Assembly (NCBI RefSeq): GCF_000145615.1
Contig: NC_014410.1
Span: 372,001-436,000, forward strand
DNA length: 64,000 nt
Source of the DNA: Thermoanaerobacterium thermosaccharolyticum DSM 571
GTDB lineage: Bacteria; Bacillota; Thermoanaerobacteria; Thermoanaerobacterales; Thermoanaerobacteraceae
Direction of reading: 5' to 3'
The notes beneath the pieces were generated by a model that was given only the letters and a program-made list of their open reading frames with translations, was not told the origin of the DNA and did no database searches. This document shows, piece by piece, positions 1 through 9,173 of the stretch; within the stretch, counting starts at the first letter, position 1, and each line of letters begins with the position of its first letter. A program made the position numbers and the translations under genes.

Positions 1-630
1 AGAAGAGTAATAAAATACATACATGACAACGATATTGTCGACATAAAAGGCAAAAAAGTTCTCATAGTAAGTGCTATGGATAGGTTTGGCATGACACAGA
101 CATTTCACGAATATGGAGCAAAATTAACTCTTGGAGACATCATATTTGCTTTAGGTTTGCCAATCCCACTTCATTCTCTAAAGTTGCTTTATGGTTTGGC
201 AGCTATTATTGCTCCTATAATAGTCAAGATGCCGTTTGAGATGCTGTATCCAACAGGAGATAAGCAGCTTTCTATAGATAGCAAAAAATATGAAAAGTTT
301 TATAAGGATGCAGACATAATAGCTGGTGACTACCTTTTTGTAAAAAAATACATGCCTGAGGATTTAAAAGATAAAATAATAGTAACAAATACGGTGACAA
401 AAGATGATGTTAAGATGCTTAAAGATAGAGGCGTTAAGCTTCTTATTACAACAACTCCAAACTTAAATGGAAGATCTTTTGGCACAAATGTCATGGAAGC
501 CGTTCTCGTATCCATATCAGGGAAAAGCCCGTCTGAAATGAAGCCAGATGACTACAATATGTTGCTAGATAAAATTGGTTTTGAGCCAAGAGTAGAGTAT
601 TTAAACGAAAAAGCTGCGGCAGAAAGATAA
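1..630 (+). CDS. C-terminal part of a quinate/shikimate dehydrogenase-like conserved protein (5' end outside window)
   Basis: The frame is open from base 1 (Arg-Arg-Val-Ile-Lys), so this is the last 209 residues of a longer protein; the ATG at 76 (after VLIVSA) is internal. The visible part has a short hydrophobic stretch (LYGLAAIIAPIIV) and a C-terminal half rich in beta-strand patterns (DADIIAGDYLFV, VKLLITTTPNLNGRSFG). From memory, relatives in Thermoanaerobacter are annotated 'quinate 5-dehydrogenase', but I see no glycine-rich nucleotide-binding motif in this part and would not rely on that activity. It lies 56 bases before the next gene and is probably cotranscribed with it. Name is tentative; the coding call is firm. 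Confidence 0.6.
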   Translation, partial: RRVIKYIHDNDIVDIKGKKVLIVSAMDRFGMTQTFHEYGAKLTLGDIIFALGLPIPLHSLKLLYGLAAIIAPIIVKMPFEMLYPTGDKQLSIDSKKYEKFYKDADIIAGDYLFVKKYMPEDLKDKIIVTNTVTKDDVKMLKDRGVKLLITTTPNLNGRSFGTNVMEAVLVSISGKSPSEMKPDDYNMLLDKIGFEPRVEYLNEKAAAER

Positions 631-686
631 GATGTCATAAGCGATTGATAAATTTTCCATTAAATAGATTGAAAGGATGATGTTTG

Positions 687-1781
687 ATGCATAAGTTTGG
701 GTTTATAATACATCCAATTGAATATGAGGATGTTAGCAGAAAGTTTAAGATCATGAATAAATTGCCTCGCAGGTTCGTAGAGGGCTTCACCCGGATGTTG
801 CCACCTCTTAAGGTTTCAGAAATAACAGGCGTAAAAAGCAAATATGCTGAGACTGAAGGTTATTTTGTGGCTGTGCCGCTTATTTCAAATCAAATGATGA
901 GCCTTCCGGAAGATTATGTGATGAAAAAAATAATAAAAGCTGGCAAGATAGCAGAAAATCTAGGCGCTGAAATTGTAGGCCTTGGTGCTCTCACATCTGT
1001 TGTTGGGGATGCAGGTTTTACAGTTGCGAAAAATCTAAACATAGCAGTGACAACTGGCAACAGCTATACAATTGCAACCGCAATAGAAGGCACAAAAAAG
1101 GCCGCCGAGCTAATGGGAAAGGATATAAGAGATTCAGAAGTCGTTGTAATAGGAGCGACAGGTTCTATTGGAAAGGTATGTGCGGAGATTTTGTCCAGAG
1201 AAGCAAAATACATGACATTGGTAGCCAGAAACAAGCAAAAACTAGAGGATTTTAGCAGATATCTTCTAGAAAAAACGGGCATGGCAGCGAGAGTCACATC
1301 TGACGTAAAAGAGGCTCTTAAAAGTGCTGACATAGTTGTAACGGTTACGAGTGCCGTTGATACTATTATCAAACCAGAATATTTAAAGCCTGGAGCAGTT
1401 GTATGCGATGTAGCACGACCGAGAGATGTATCAAAGGAAGTTGCTGATGCAAGAGATGACGTTTTAGTCATTGAAGGTGGTGTAGTAGAAGTACCTGGTG
1501 ATGTAGATTTCCACTTCAATTTTGGATTTCCACCAAAGACCAGCTATGCATGCATGGCAGAGACGATGATACTTGCAATGGAAGGTAGAATAGAAAACTA
1601 CTCATTAGGGAGAGATTTAACAGTGGAGCAGGTAGATACAATTGCAAAGCTGGCTAAGAAGCATGGCTTTAAACTGGGGGGATTTAGAAGCTTTGAAAGA
1701 GCTGTATCAGAGGAAACTATAGAAAATGTCAGAAAGAACGCTGCAAGGCGATTAAAAGGAAATAGATTTAGCACTGTATAG
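687..1781 (+). CDS. NAD(P)-dependent dehydrogenase resembling long-chain acyl-ACP reductase
   Basis: Protein of 364 residues. A Rossmann-type motif VVVIGATGSIG lies near residues 152-162, followed by a VARN strand end. The upstream motifs TTGNSYT (about 122-128) and the C-terminal block YACMAETM...SLGRDLTVEQ...KHGFK line up by eye with cyanobacterial acyl-ACP reductase (TTGNTHT; FACFAEAM...SWGRNQIT...RHGFQ). The cysteine at about 289 corresponds to Cys294, which carries the acyl thioester in that family. General annotation would be 'shikimate dehydrogenase-like'; the AAR-like assignment is inference from remembered sequence. ATG 687 is chosen with AAAGG at 672-676; TTG 684 is an alternative. 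It follows the partial gene and probably forms an operon with it. Confidence 0.65.
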   Translation: MHKFGFIIHPIEYEDVSRKFKIMNKLPRRFVEGFTRMLPPLKVSEITGVKSKYAETEGYFVAVPLISNQMMSLPEDYVMKKIIKAGKIAENLGAEIVGLGALTSVVGDAGFTVAKNLNIAVTTGNSYTIATAIEGTKKAAELMGKDIRDSEVVVIGATGSIGKVCAEILSREAKYMTLVARNKQKLEDFSRYLLEKTGMAARVTSDVKEALKSADIVVTVTSAVDTIIKPEYLKPGAVVCDVARPRDVSKEVADARDDVLVIEGGVVEVPGDVDFHFNFGFPPKTSYACMAETMILAMEGRIENYSLGRDLTVEQVDTIAKLAKKHGFKLGGFRSFERAVSEETIENVRKNAARRLKGNRFSTV

Positions 1782-1784
1782 TAC

Positions 1785-1813
1785 TTGACTTTATTTGTAA
1801 ACTGTTTTATAAT
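1785..1813 (+). promoter_or_regulatory. Sigma-A-type promoter of greA-lysS
   Basis: TTGACT (1785-1790), 17-base spacer, TATAAT (1808-1813). It starts 4 bases after the stop codon of the preceding gene and predicts a start of transcription near 1820, so the leader of greA would be about 115 nt. Confidence 0.8.
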
Positions 1814-1832
1814 ATTCCACATGAAAATATAG

Positions 1833-1863
1833 ACACAAGCACTGCATGAAGCAGTGCTTGTGT
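1833..1863 (+). terminator. Perfect 13-bp hairpin between the dehydrogenase and greA
   Basis: ACACAAGCACTGC (1833-1845), loop ATGAA, GCAGTGCTTGTGT (1851-1863). It lacks a clean T run (ATTAATATTATC follows). It can serve as terminator for the upstream pair, but because the greA promoter lies upstream of it, it is also inside the greA leader. Confidence 0.6.
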
Positions 1864-1936
1864 ATTAATATTATCATAAATGATACGGCTTAAACATAGA
1901 ATAAAATACAAATTTGTTATAAAGGAGATTGGCAAT

Positions 1937-2410
1937 ATGGGTAAGCAAGTAATTTTGACTTATGACGGTTTAAAAAAATTAGAAGAAGAGTTAGACTATC
2001 TGAAGTCTGTAAAAAGACCTGAAGTTGCAGAAAAGATAAAACAAGCACGTGCTTTTGGCGATTTAAGTGAAAATTCTGAGTACGATGAAGCAAAAAATGA
2101 GCAAGCATTTATTGAAGGAAGAATAGCTACAATCGAGGCTATGCTTCGAAATGCCCAGGTAATCGATGAAGAGGATATTACAATTGACAAAGTAAGTGTG
2201 GGCTGTACAGTAAAGGTTTATGATGAGGAATTTAAGGAGGAATCAGAGTACACAATAGTAGGTTCTACGGAAGCCGACCCTATGAACAACAAGATATCTG
2301 ATGAATCACCTATAGGCAAAGCACTAATTGGGAAAAAGGTTGGTGACAGCGTTTCTGTTGAAGTGCCGGCAGGTATAATAAAACTCAAAGTACTAGAAAT
2401 ACACAAATAA
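1937..2410 (+). CDS. greA: Transcription elongation factor GreA
   Basis: 157 residues, the usual length. GreA binds the secondary channel of RNA polymerase and stimulates cleavage of backtracked transcripts. The N-terminal coiled coil ([16 protein letters not shown] to about residue 75) carries the acidic tip region [17 protein letters not shown], where the conserved D and E assist cleavage; the C-terminal FKBP-like domain follows ([14 protein letters not shown]). The frame is open further upstream, but ATG 1937 has AAAGGAGA at 1921-1928 and gives the family start MGKQVILT. It is followed 15 bases later by lysS and transcribed from the promoter at 1785. Confidence 0.96.
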   Translation: MGKQVILTYDGLKKLEEELDYLKSVKRPEVAEKIKQARAFGDLSENSEYDEAKNEQAFIEGRIATIEAMLRNAQVIDEEDITIDKVSVGCTVKVYDEEFKEESEYTIVGSTEADPMNNKISDESPIGKALIGKKVGDSVSVEVPAGIIKLKVLEIHK

Positions 2411-3946
<1,536 letters not shown>

Positions 3947-3967
3947 ATAACTTTAAATGCAACGCAT

Positions 3968-4000
3968 AAAACGGTTCTATGGAGCCGTTTTTAATTTTTA
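3968..4000 (+). terminator. Rho-independent terminator after lysS
   Basis: Stem AAAACGGTTC (3968-3977) with GAGCCGTTTT (3982-3991), one G-T wobble, loop TATG, followed by TTAATTTTTA. Confidence 0.85.
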
Positions 4001-4058
4001 AATTAATTTGCAAACAAATATTCGTGTAGTTTAGTAAGCAGTCGTATTACTCTAATAC

Positions 4059-4087
4059 TTGTATACAAATCTAAAAAATGATATATT
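4059..4087 (+). promoter_or_regulatory. Probable folE promoter with palindromic operator-like site
   Basis: TTGTAT (4059-4064), 17-base spacer, TATATT (4082-4087). The -35 element is part of a perfect 10-bp palindrome TTGTATACAA (4059-4068), a form often bound by GntR/FadR-type repressors. No consensus tetrahydrofolate riboswitch is visible in the leader. Confidence 0.5.
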
Positions 4088-4119
4088 GATATAAAAAGTT
4101 CTATTTGAGGAGCATGGCG

Positions 4120-4683
4120 ATGATTGATAAAGAAAAGATAAAAAAGGCTGTTTATGATATACTTGAAGCTATTGGAGAAGATCCAAATAGGGAAGGGCTT
4201 TTAGAGACGCCTGATAGAGTTGCACGAATGTATGAAGAGATATTTTCAGGACTTCATACGGATGTCATGGATGTGATAAAGACTTTTAAAGAAGATGAGC
4301 ATCAAGAGATAGTCATAGTGAAAGATATACCTATGTATTCTATGTGTGAACATCATTTATTGCCATTTATGGGTGTGGCACATGTAGCGTACCTTCCAAG
4401 GAAAGGGACAATACTTGGTCTTTCTAAACTTGCTAGAATAGTTGATGTTTTAGCAAAGAAGCCACAGCTACAAGAGAGGCTTACGAGTGAGATTGCTGAT
4501 ACAATTGTTAAAGCTGCAAATCCTTTAGGTGTTGCTGTAGTCGTTGAAGCAGAGCACCTTTGCATGACGATGCGGGGCATCAAAAAACCCGGTGCCAAAA
4601 CGGTCACATCTGCTTTAAGAGGGTTGTTTAAAACAGATCAGAGGTCTAGGGAAGAAGTTATGCTTTTAATAAATGGTAAATGA
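4120..4683 (+). CDS. folE: GTP cyclohydrolase I
   Basis: 187 residues. It converts GTP to 7,8-dihydroneopterin triphosphate, the first step of folate (and queuosine) pterin synthesis. Zinc ligands are visible in [11 protein letters not shown] (Cys and His) and in the later EHLCMTMRG (Cys); the GHVAYLPR-like segment is present as [25 protein letters not shown] 4120 is preferred because GAGGAG (4107-4112) lies 7 bases before it; ATG 4114 would be too close. First gene of the cluster folE-folP-folK-COG0720. Confidence 0.96.
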   Translation: MIDKEKIKKAVYDILEAIGEDPNREGLLETPDRVARMYEEIFSGLHTDVMDVIKTFKEDEHQEIVIVKDIPMYSMCEHHLLPFMGVAHVAYLPRKGTILGLSKLARIVDVLAKKPQLQERLTSEIADTIVKAANPLGVAVVVEAEHLCMTMRGIKKPGAKTVTSALRGLFKTDQRSREEVMLLINGK

Positions 4684-4711
4684 ATGGATTAAGAATGAGA
4701 GGGTGGTATGA

Positions 4712-5524
4712 ATGACTGGCTTGTTAAAGGTGAGAGATAAGGAAATTGAAATAGGCAAGAGGACTTATATAATGGGAATATTGAACATGACACCTGATTC
4801 CTTCTCAGATGGTGGGAAGTACAATACGCTAGAGAAAGGCATGGAAAGAGCCTTAAAGATGATTGAAGATGGAGCTGACATCATAGATGTTGGAGGCGAA
4901 TCATCAAGACCTGGCTATAAACCTGTGACGGCTGAAGAAGAGCTTAGACGGATAAATGACATTGTAAAGAAATTGCAGGAAGTAAATACTATAGTTTCAG
5001 TAGATACGATGAAATCTAAAGTAGCAGAAGAATCGCTTAAAAATGGAGCACATATTATAAATGACATTTGGGGCTTGCAAAGGGATCCCGACATGGCAAA
5101 AGTTGTAGCTGACTATGGTGCAGGCGTTGTAATCATGCACAATAAGGATGTTGCAGAATACGACGATCTTTTGAAAGATGTCATAAGCTTTTTAGAAAAA
5201 AGCATCGATATAGCGTTGAAAGCGGGTATAAAAGAGGAAAATATAATGATTGATCCGGGTATAGGTTTTGGCAAAACTTTAGAGCACAATTTGACATTGA
5301 TGAAAAGGCTTGACGAACTAAAGGTTTTAGGATTTCCAATACTGCTGGGGACATCCAGAAAGTCTATGATAGGCCATGTTTTGAAGCTTGACGTCAATGA
5401 GAGAGTTGAAGGTACTGCTGCGACAGTAGCAATTGGCATATCTAAAGGTGCTGATATCGTAAGAGTGCACGATGTCAAAGAGATGGCACGGGTTGCTAAG
5501 ATGACGGATGCGATGGTAAGATGA
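4712..5524 (+). CDS. folP: Dihydropteroate synthase
   Basis: 270 residues, TIM-barrel enzyme joining pterin pyrophosphate to p-aminobenzoate. Signature motifs are GILNMTPDSFSDGGKY near residue 26, IIDVGGESSRPG (about 53-64), INDIWG, DPGIGFGKT and LLGTSRKSMIG. GAGAGGG at 4697-4703 fits ATG 4712; the ATG at 4708 is out of frame. Its stop overlaps the folK start by four bases (ATGA), indicating translational coupling. Confidence 0.96.
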   Translation: MTGLLKVRDKEIEIGKRTYIMGILNMTPDSFSDGGKYNTLEKGMERALKMIEDGADIIDVGGESSRPGYKPVTAEEELRRINDIVKKLQEVNTIVSVDTMKSKVAEESLKNGAHIINDIWGLQRDPDMAKVVADYGAGVVIMHNKDVAEYDDLLKDVISFLEKSIDIALKAGIKEENIMIDPGIGFGKTLEHNLTLMKRLDELKVLGFPILLGTSRKSMIGHVLKLDVNERVEGTAATVAIGISKGADIVRVHDVKEMARVAKMTDAMVR

Positions 5525-6018
5525 CGGATACATATATGTCGATTGGCTCTAACGTGGGAGATAGGGAAGGATACTTAAAAAGTGCACTTATTAAGCTTAC
5601 AAAGAATTCGGTTATCATAGAAAAAGTATCTCCCATTTATGAGACAGAACCTGTTGGATATAAAGAACAAGGCAAATTTTTAAATGCGGTGGTACAGACA
5701 AAGACGGAACTTAAGCCCCATGAGCTGCTTAAGGTCATTAATACTGTAGAAAAAGAGCTTGGAAGAGAGAGGCTTATAAGATGGGGACCCCGTACAATTG
5801 ACATAGATATACTGTTGTATGGTGATGTAACTATAAATGATGATGACTTAAAGATACCTCATGAGAGAATGTGGGAGAGAGCGTTTGTACTTGTGCCACT
5901 TAATGATATTGCTCCCAACATTGTGAAGGGTGGAATGAAATTATCAGATATTGTAGAATCGCTGCCTGATAAAATTGGCGTCAGACTGTATAAAAGAGAT
6001 TGGTATAAGGTGGTGTAG
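5521..6018 (+). CDS. folK: 2-amino-4-hydroxy-6-hydroxymethyldihydropteridine diphosphokinase
   Basis: 165 residues, the usual HPPK size. It transfers pyrophosphate from ATP to 6-hydroxymethyl-7,8-dihydropterin. Visible motifs: SIGSNVGDREGYL at the N terminus, YETEPVGYKEQGKFLN, and RWGPRTIDIDILLYGD with the conserved Asp pair for Mg2+. The start overlaps folP. In many Firmicutes folB (dihydroneopterin aldolase) lies between folP and folK; here it is absent and the next gene is a COG0720 protein. Confidence 0.95.
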   Translation: MTDTYMSIGSNVGDREGYLKSALIKLTKNSVIIEKVSPIYETEPVGYKEQGKFLNAVVQTKTELKPHELLKVINTVEKELGRERLIRWGPRTIDIDILLYGDVTINDDDLKIPHERMWERAFVLVPLNDIAPNIVKGGMKLSDIVESLPDKIGVRLYKRDWYKVV

Positions 6019-6020
6019 AT

Positions 6021-6392
6021 ATGAAAGTAACAAAAGTATTTACTTTTGACAGTGCTCACAATTTAACTAAATACAATGGTAAATGCGAGAATTTACACGG
6101 TCATACGTATAAACTTGAAGTAACTGTAGAAGGCAGCGTCAATGACGAGGGAATCGTTATTGATTTTGCTGAGCTAAAAGCCATCGTAGAAAATCAAGTA
6201 GTTAAAAAATTGGATCATATGTACTTAAATGATGTTTTAGGATTTAACACTACATGTGAAAATATTATTACATGGGCGTGGAAGATATTAGAGCCTCTTT
6301 TAAGGACAGAGAGATACCATCTTTATAGTATTAAATTGTGGGAGACTCCTACAAATTTTGCAGAAGTAGATATTAAAGACTTTGAAAAATAA
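6021..6392 (+). CDS. 6-pyruvoyltetrahydropterin synthase family (COG0720), CExxHGH type; probable folB bypass and/or QueD
   Basis: 123 residues, starting two bases after the folK stop. T-fold enzyme with zinc ligands His13, His26 and His28 (motif SAH and LHGH). The active-site motif is Cys22-Glu23-Asn-Leu-His-Gly-His. In this family Cys at the first position is used by QueD (CPH4 synthase), Glu at the second by PTPS-III, which makes 6-hydroxymethyldihydropterin and replaces FolB; proteins with both have been described as bifunctional. Asp67-His68 of LDHMYL supplies the usual catalytic dyad. Position directly behind folK and the absence of folB here favour a folate role. Confidence 0.85.
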   Translation: MKVTKVFTFDSAHNLTKYNGKCENLHGHTYKLEVTVEGSVNDEGIVIDFAELKAIVENQVVKKLDHMYLNDVLGFNTTCENIITWAWKILEPLLRTERYHLYSIKLWETPTNFAEVDIKDFEK

Positions 6393-6413
6393 TTTTGGAA
6401 GGTCGACTTTTTA

Positions 6414-7103
6414 ATGATTATAGAAAATCCAACTGTCAAAGGCAAATTCGTAAAGAGGATAAATAGATTTTTGGCGTATGTTGAAATTGATGGTGAAGTA
6501 ATCCTTACGCATGTCCCCAATACAGGTAGATGCAAAGAATTGTTTGTGCCGGGTGCAACTGTTGTGCTGGAAAAACGGGAAAGTAGAGGACGGAAAACTC
6601 TATATGAGCTAGAGTTTGTGTATAAAGGGTCAAGGCTTATTTCAATAGATTCACAAGTGCCTAATAAAGTTGTGCTGGATAATATTTTGAGAGGTAAAAT
6701 AAAACAGTTTAATGGATACGATGTTATAGAGAGGGAAAAGACATACGAAAACAGCAAATTTGATATTAGGTTATCAAAAAATGAAGAGATATTTTATATT
6801 GAGGTAAAGGGAGTTACTCTTGAGAATAATGGTGTTGTAATGTTTCCTGATGCACCTACCGAAAGAGGGGCAAAGCACATGCTGGAACTTAAAAAGGTAA
6901 AAGAAAGCGGCATGAGGGCGGCGGTCATTTTTCTTGTGCAGATGGACGACGTACTGTACTTTACGCCTAATGTAAAGACAGATAAAAAGTTTGCATCTGC
7001 ATTAAAAGATGCTGTTGATGCAGGTGTTGAAGCATATGCATTCTGCTGCGATGTGAAAGAAAACTTTGTCGATATAAAGAGGGAAGTTGAGATTAGATTT
7101 TAA
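6414..7103 (+). CDS. sfsA: SfsA family DNA/RNA nuclease
   Basis: 229 residues, usual family length. SfsA was named as 'sugar fermentation stimulation protein'; the family combines an N-terminal OB fold with a C-terminal restriction-endonuclease-like fold. Here the N-terminal motif VPNTGRCKELFVPGATVVLE and the nuclease core KFDIRLS...IEVKGVTL...FPDAPTERGAKHMLEL (D...E-V-K) are visible. It is 22 bases downstream of the COG0720 gene and closes the folate-linked transcript at the terminator at 7152. Confidence 0.92.
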   Translation: MIIENPTVKGKFVKRINRFLAYVEIDGEVILTHVPNTGRCKELFVPGATVVLEKRESRGRKTLYELEFVYKGSRLISIDSQVPNKVVLDNILRGKIKQFNGYDVIEREKTYENSKFDIRLSKNEEIFYIEVKGVTLENNGVVMFPDAPTERGAKHMLELKKVKESGMRAAVIFLVQMDDVLYFTPNVKTDKKFASALKDAVDAGVEAYAFCCDVKENFVDIKREVEIRF

Positions 7104-7151
7104 ATAATTTATTTACAAATTTTGACTTAATAAACTTAATAAAAAAGATAT

Positions 7152-7180
7152 AGGCGGGTATTACTCGCCTTTTGTTTTTT
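7152..7180 (+). terminator. Rho-independent terminator after sfsA
   Basis: Stem AGGCGGG (7152-7158), loop TATTA, CTCGCCT (7164-7170), then TTTGTTTTTTT. Confidence 0.88.
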
Positions 7181-7228
7181 TCAAAAAAGTCATATAATAT
7201 AATTATTAATTGATAATGAGGTGGATAT

Positions 7229-7444
7229 ATGATAACAAAAGAGATGATAGACAGGATAAATTTTTTATACCATAAATCAAAAAGTGAAGGACTGACAGAG
7301 GAAGAAAAGCTTGAACAGTTAAAGTTAAGGAGAGAATACATTAAGGAGATAAGAAATAGAGTAAAACAGCAGCTTGACAATATAGAATTTGTTGACCAGC
7401 ATGAATGCAGTGATGATTGCTGTCATCACCACCACAGCAGATGA
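7229..7444 (+). CDS. DUF896 / UPF0291 (YnzC-like) small protein
   Basis: 71 residues. The core, from ITKEMIDRINFLYHKSKSEGLTEEE through LRREYIKEIRNRVKQQLDNIEF, matches the two-helix YnzC family of Firmicutes, whose molecular role is unknown (B. subtilis YnzC sits in the SOS operon yneA). The C terminus departs from the family with a Cys/His tail (HECSDDCCHHHHSR) that could bind metal. GAGGTGG precedes ATG 7229; a TATAAT at 7193-7198 may be its -10 box. Confidence 0.85.
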   Translation: MITKEMIDRINFLYHKSKSEGLTEEEKLEQLKLRREYIKEIRNRVKQQLDNIEFVDQHECSDDCCHHHHSR

Positions 7445-7447
7445 TAA

Positions 7448-7467
7448 GAGGGAGAAGTATCTCCCTC
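7448..7467. terminator. Hairpin between convergent small genes
   Basis: GAGGGAG (7448-7454), loop AAGTAT, CTCCCTC (7461-7467). No T run on either side. It lies between the ynzC-like stop codon and the stop of the - strand gene (7466-7468) and may end both transcripts. Confidence 0.4.
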
Positions 7468-7651
7468 ATGTGACTTTGTCGTGCATAGGTCTTTTAATAT
7501 CTTTGCTTGTGCCATGGCTGTGTGATTTGTATTGGACTTTTTGCGATTTTGCTTCACGCTTGAAATGCCTAGTCTCCCACTTATAGATGTCAGCAGCGAA
7601 TTCCACTCGGTTTCCCTTGACGTTGGTCCAGTGGCTCTTTCTGATTGACAT
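7466..7651 (-). CDS. Small basic conserved-looking hypothetical protein
   Basis: 61 residues, beginning MSIRKSHWTNVKGNRVEFAA and rich in Lys, Arg and His, with no hydrophobic segment. The - strand start ATG at 7651-7649 has a strong GGAGGTG six bases upstream, which is the main reason to accept it; the longer frame to 7666 starts inside that ribosome binding site. I do not recognise a family. The high basic charge would suit nucleic-acid binding, but that is only composition. It is a single gene convergent with the ynzC-like gene and divergent from the aminotransferase. Confidence 0.65.
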   Translation of the reverse strand: MSIRKSHWTNVKGNRVEFAADIYKWETRHFKREAKSQKVQYKSHSHGTSKDIKRPMHDKVT

Positions 7652-7756
7652 CAAAAACACCTCCAAATGATTTATTGGTGTTCAATTATATTTTTCATTA
7701 ATAAATTAAATTTATACTGATAACAGTTAGTTTAAATTAAAGAAAGGATGTTTTTT

Positions 7757-9151
7757 ATGAAAGATAATTCTAAATACATAACCTGTGATGATGCGCTTAA
7801 ATTAAATAGAAATCAAGTCAGGGAAAACTATAAAGAGTATGTTAATTCTAATTTTGTCTCAATGCTATCAATGCTGCAGTTTGATAAACTGTTTGTAAAG
7901 GCAAAAGGTGTCTCGGTCTGGGACAGCGATGGCAATGAGTACTTAGATTTTCTCGGTGGCTACGGTGCATTAAACCTTGGACATAATCCTGATGAAATAT
8001 ATGAAGCGATAGAAAAGGTGAAAGATCTACCAAATATACTTCAAGCTGCTGTGAACGATTTTCCTGGTGCGTTGGCATATGATTTAGCGTTGGTTACCCC
8101 GGGTGATTTGAAAAGGAGCTTTTTCTGTAACAGCGGTGCTGAGGCAGTTGAAGGAGCTTTAAAACTTGCAAAAATTGCGTCGGGAAAGCATAAAATAGTG
8201 TACTGTAAAAATTCTTTCCATGGGAAGTCGGCAGGTGCGCTGTCTGTTACAGGGCGTGAAAAATATCAAAAGTATTTTAAACCGCTTGTTCCTGATACTG
8301 TACAAGTGGAATACGGAGATGCTGATGCGCTGGAAGATGCCTTGAAAGGGAAGGATGTAGCGGCGTTTATAGTAGAACCTATACAAGGTGAAGGCGGCGT
8401 TATCGTGCCACATGATGGATATTTAAAAGAAGTTAGAGAGCTTACAACAAAGTATGATGCATATCTCATATTTGATGAAGTTCAGACAGGATTTGGAAGA
8501 ACCGGCAAGATGTTTGCTTGCGAACATGAAAATGTAGTGCCTGATATCATGTGCTTGGCAAAATCGCTTGGAGGCGGTGTGATGCCGATTGGCGCCTATA
8601 TTGCCAAAGATGATGTATGGAAGAAAGGTTATGGCACGATGGACAGATGTCTTTTACACACGTCAACATTTGGCGGCAATACTTTGGCATGTGCGGCCGG
8701 CATAACTGCCATAAAACTCATTTTAGACAAAAATCTTCCAGAAGCGGCAAAAGAAAAAGGCGAATATTTCTTAGGCAGATTAAAAGAGTTGAAGGAAAAG
8801 CACAAGCTCATCAAGGATGTGAGAGGAAAGGGCCTCATGATAGGTGTTGAATTTAACCAGCCAGAAGGCGGAATAATTGATAAATTATCTGGCGGTGCCG
8901 TATCGAGATTGTCAAATGAGTACCTTGGATCATTAGTTGCCGGTGAACTGCAAAATAAGCATCATATTATAACGGCATATACTTTGAATAATCCAAATGT
9001 AATAAGGTTTGAACCGCCTTTAATCGTTACAAAAGAACAGCTTGACAGAGTTGTAGAGGCATTGGACGAAATAATGACAAGAAGCGGTAGTTTACTAGGA
9101 ATGACGCTATCTAGTGCAAAAACGGTTATAGGTTCACTTTTCAATAGATAA
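7757..9151 (+). CDS. Class III pyridoxal-phosphate aminotransferase (putrescine/ornithine aminotransferase type)
   Basis: 464 residues. PLP enzyme of the acetylornithine/putrescine aminotransferase group; overall pattern resembles putrescine aminotransferase PatA. Visible: FLGGYGALNLGHNPDE, the cofactor loop FCNSGAEAVEGALK, FHGKSAGALSVTG, the Asp of LIFDEVQTGFGRTG, the Schiff-base Lys of CLAKSLGGGVMPIGA, and the phosphate-binding HTSTFGGNTLACA. The substrate cannot be fixed from motifs alone. ATG 7757 has AGAAAGG at a normal distance; ATG 7748 would abut it. A thioredoxin-like gene follows 22 bases later, presumably cotranscribed. Confidence 0.85.
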   Translation: MKDNSKYITCDDALKLNRNQVRENYKEYVNSNFVSMLSMLQFDKLFVKAKGVSVWDSDGNEYLDFLGGYGALNLGHNPDEIYEAIEKVKDLPNILQAAVNDFPGALAYDLALVTPGDLKRSFFCNSGAEAVEGALKLAKIASGKHKIVYCKNSFHGKSAGALSVTGREKYQKYFKPLVPDTVQVEYGDADALEDALKGKDVAAFIVEPIQGEGGVIVPHDGYLKEVRELTTKYDAYLIFDEVQTGFGRTGKMFACEHENVVPDIMCLAKSLGGGVMPIGAYIAKDDVWKKGYGTMDRCLLHTSTFGGNTLACAAGITAIKLILDKNLPEAAKEKGEYFLGRLKELKEKHKLIKDVRGKGLMIGVEFNQPEGGIIDKLSGGAVSRLSNEYLGSLVAGELQNKHHIITAYTLNNPNVIRFEPPLIVTKEQLDRVVEALDEIMTRSGSLLGMTLSSAKTVIGSLFNR

Positions 9152-9173
9152 ATTGTGGGAAAGGTGATGTATT

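Noticed and set aside
4001..4119. Tetrahydrofolate riboswitch before folE
   Set aside because: I looked for the conserved paired elements of the folate riboswitch and did not find them; the leader after the predicted start is too short.
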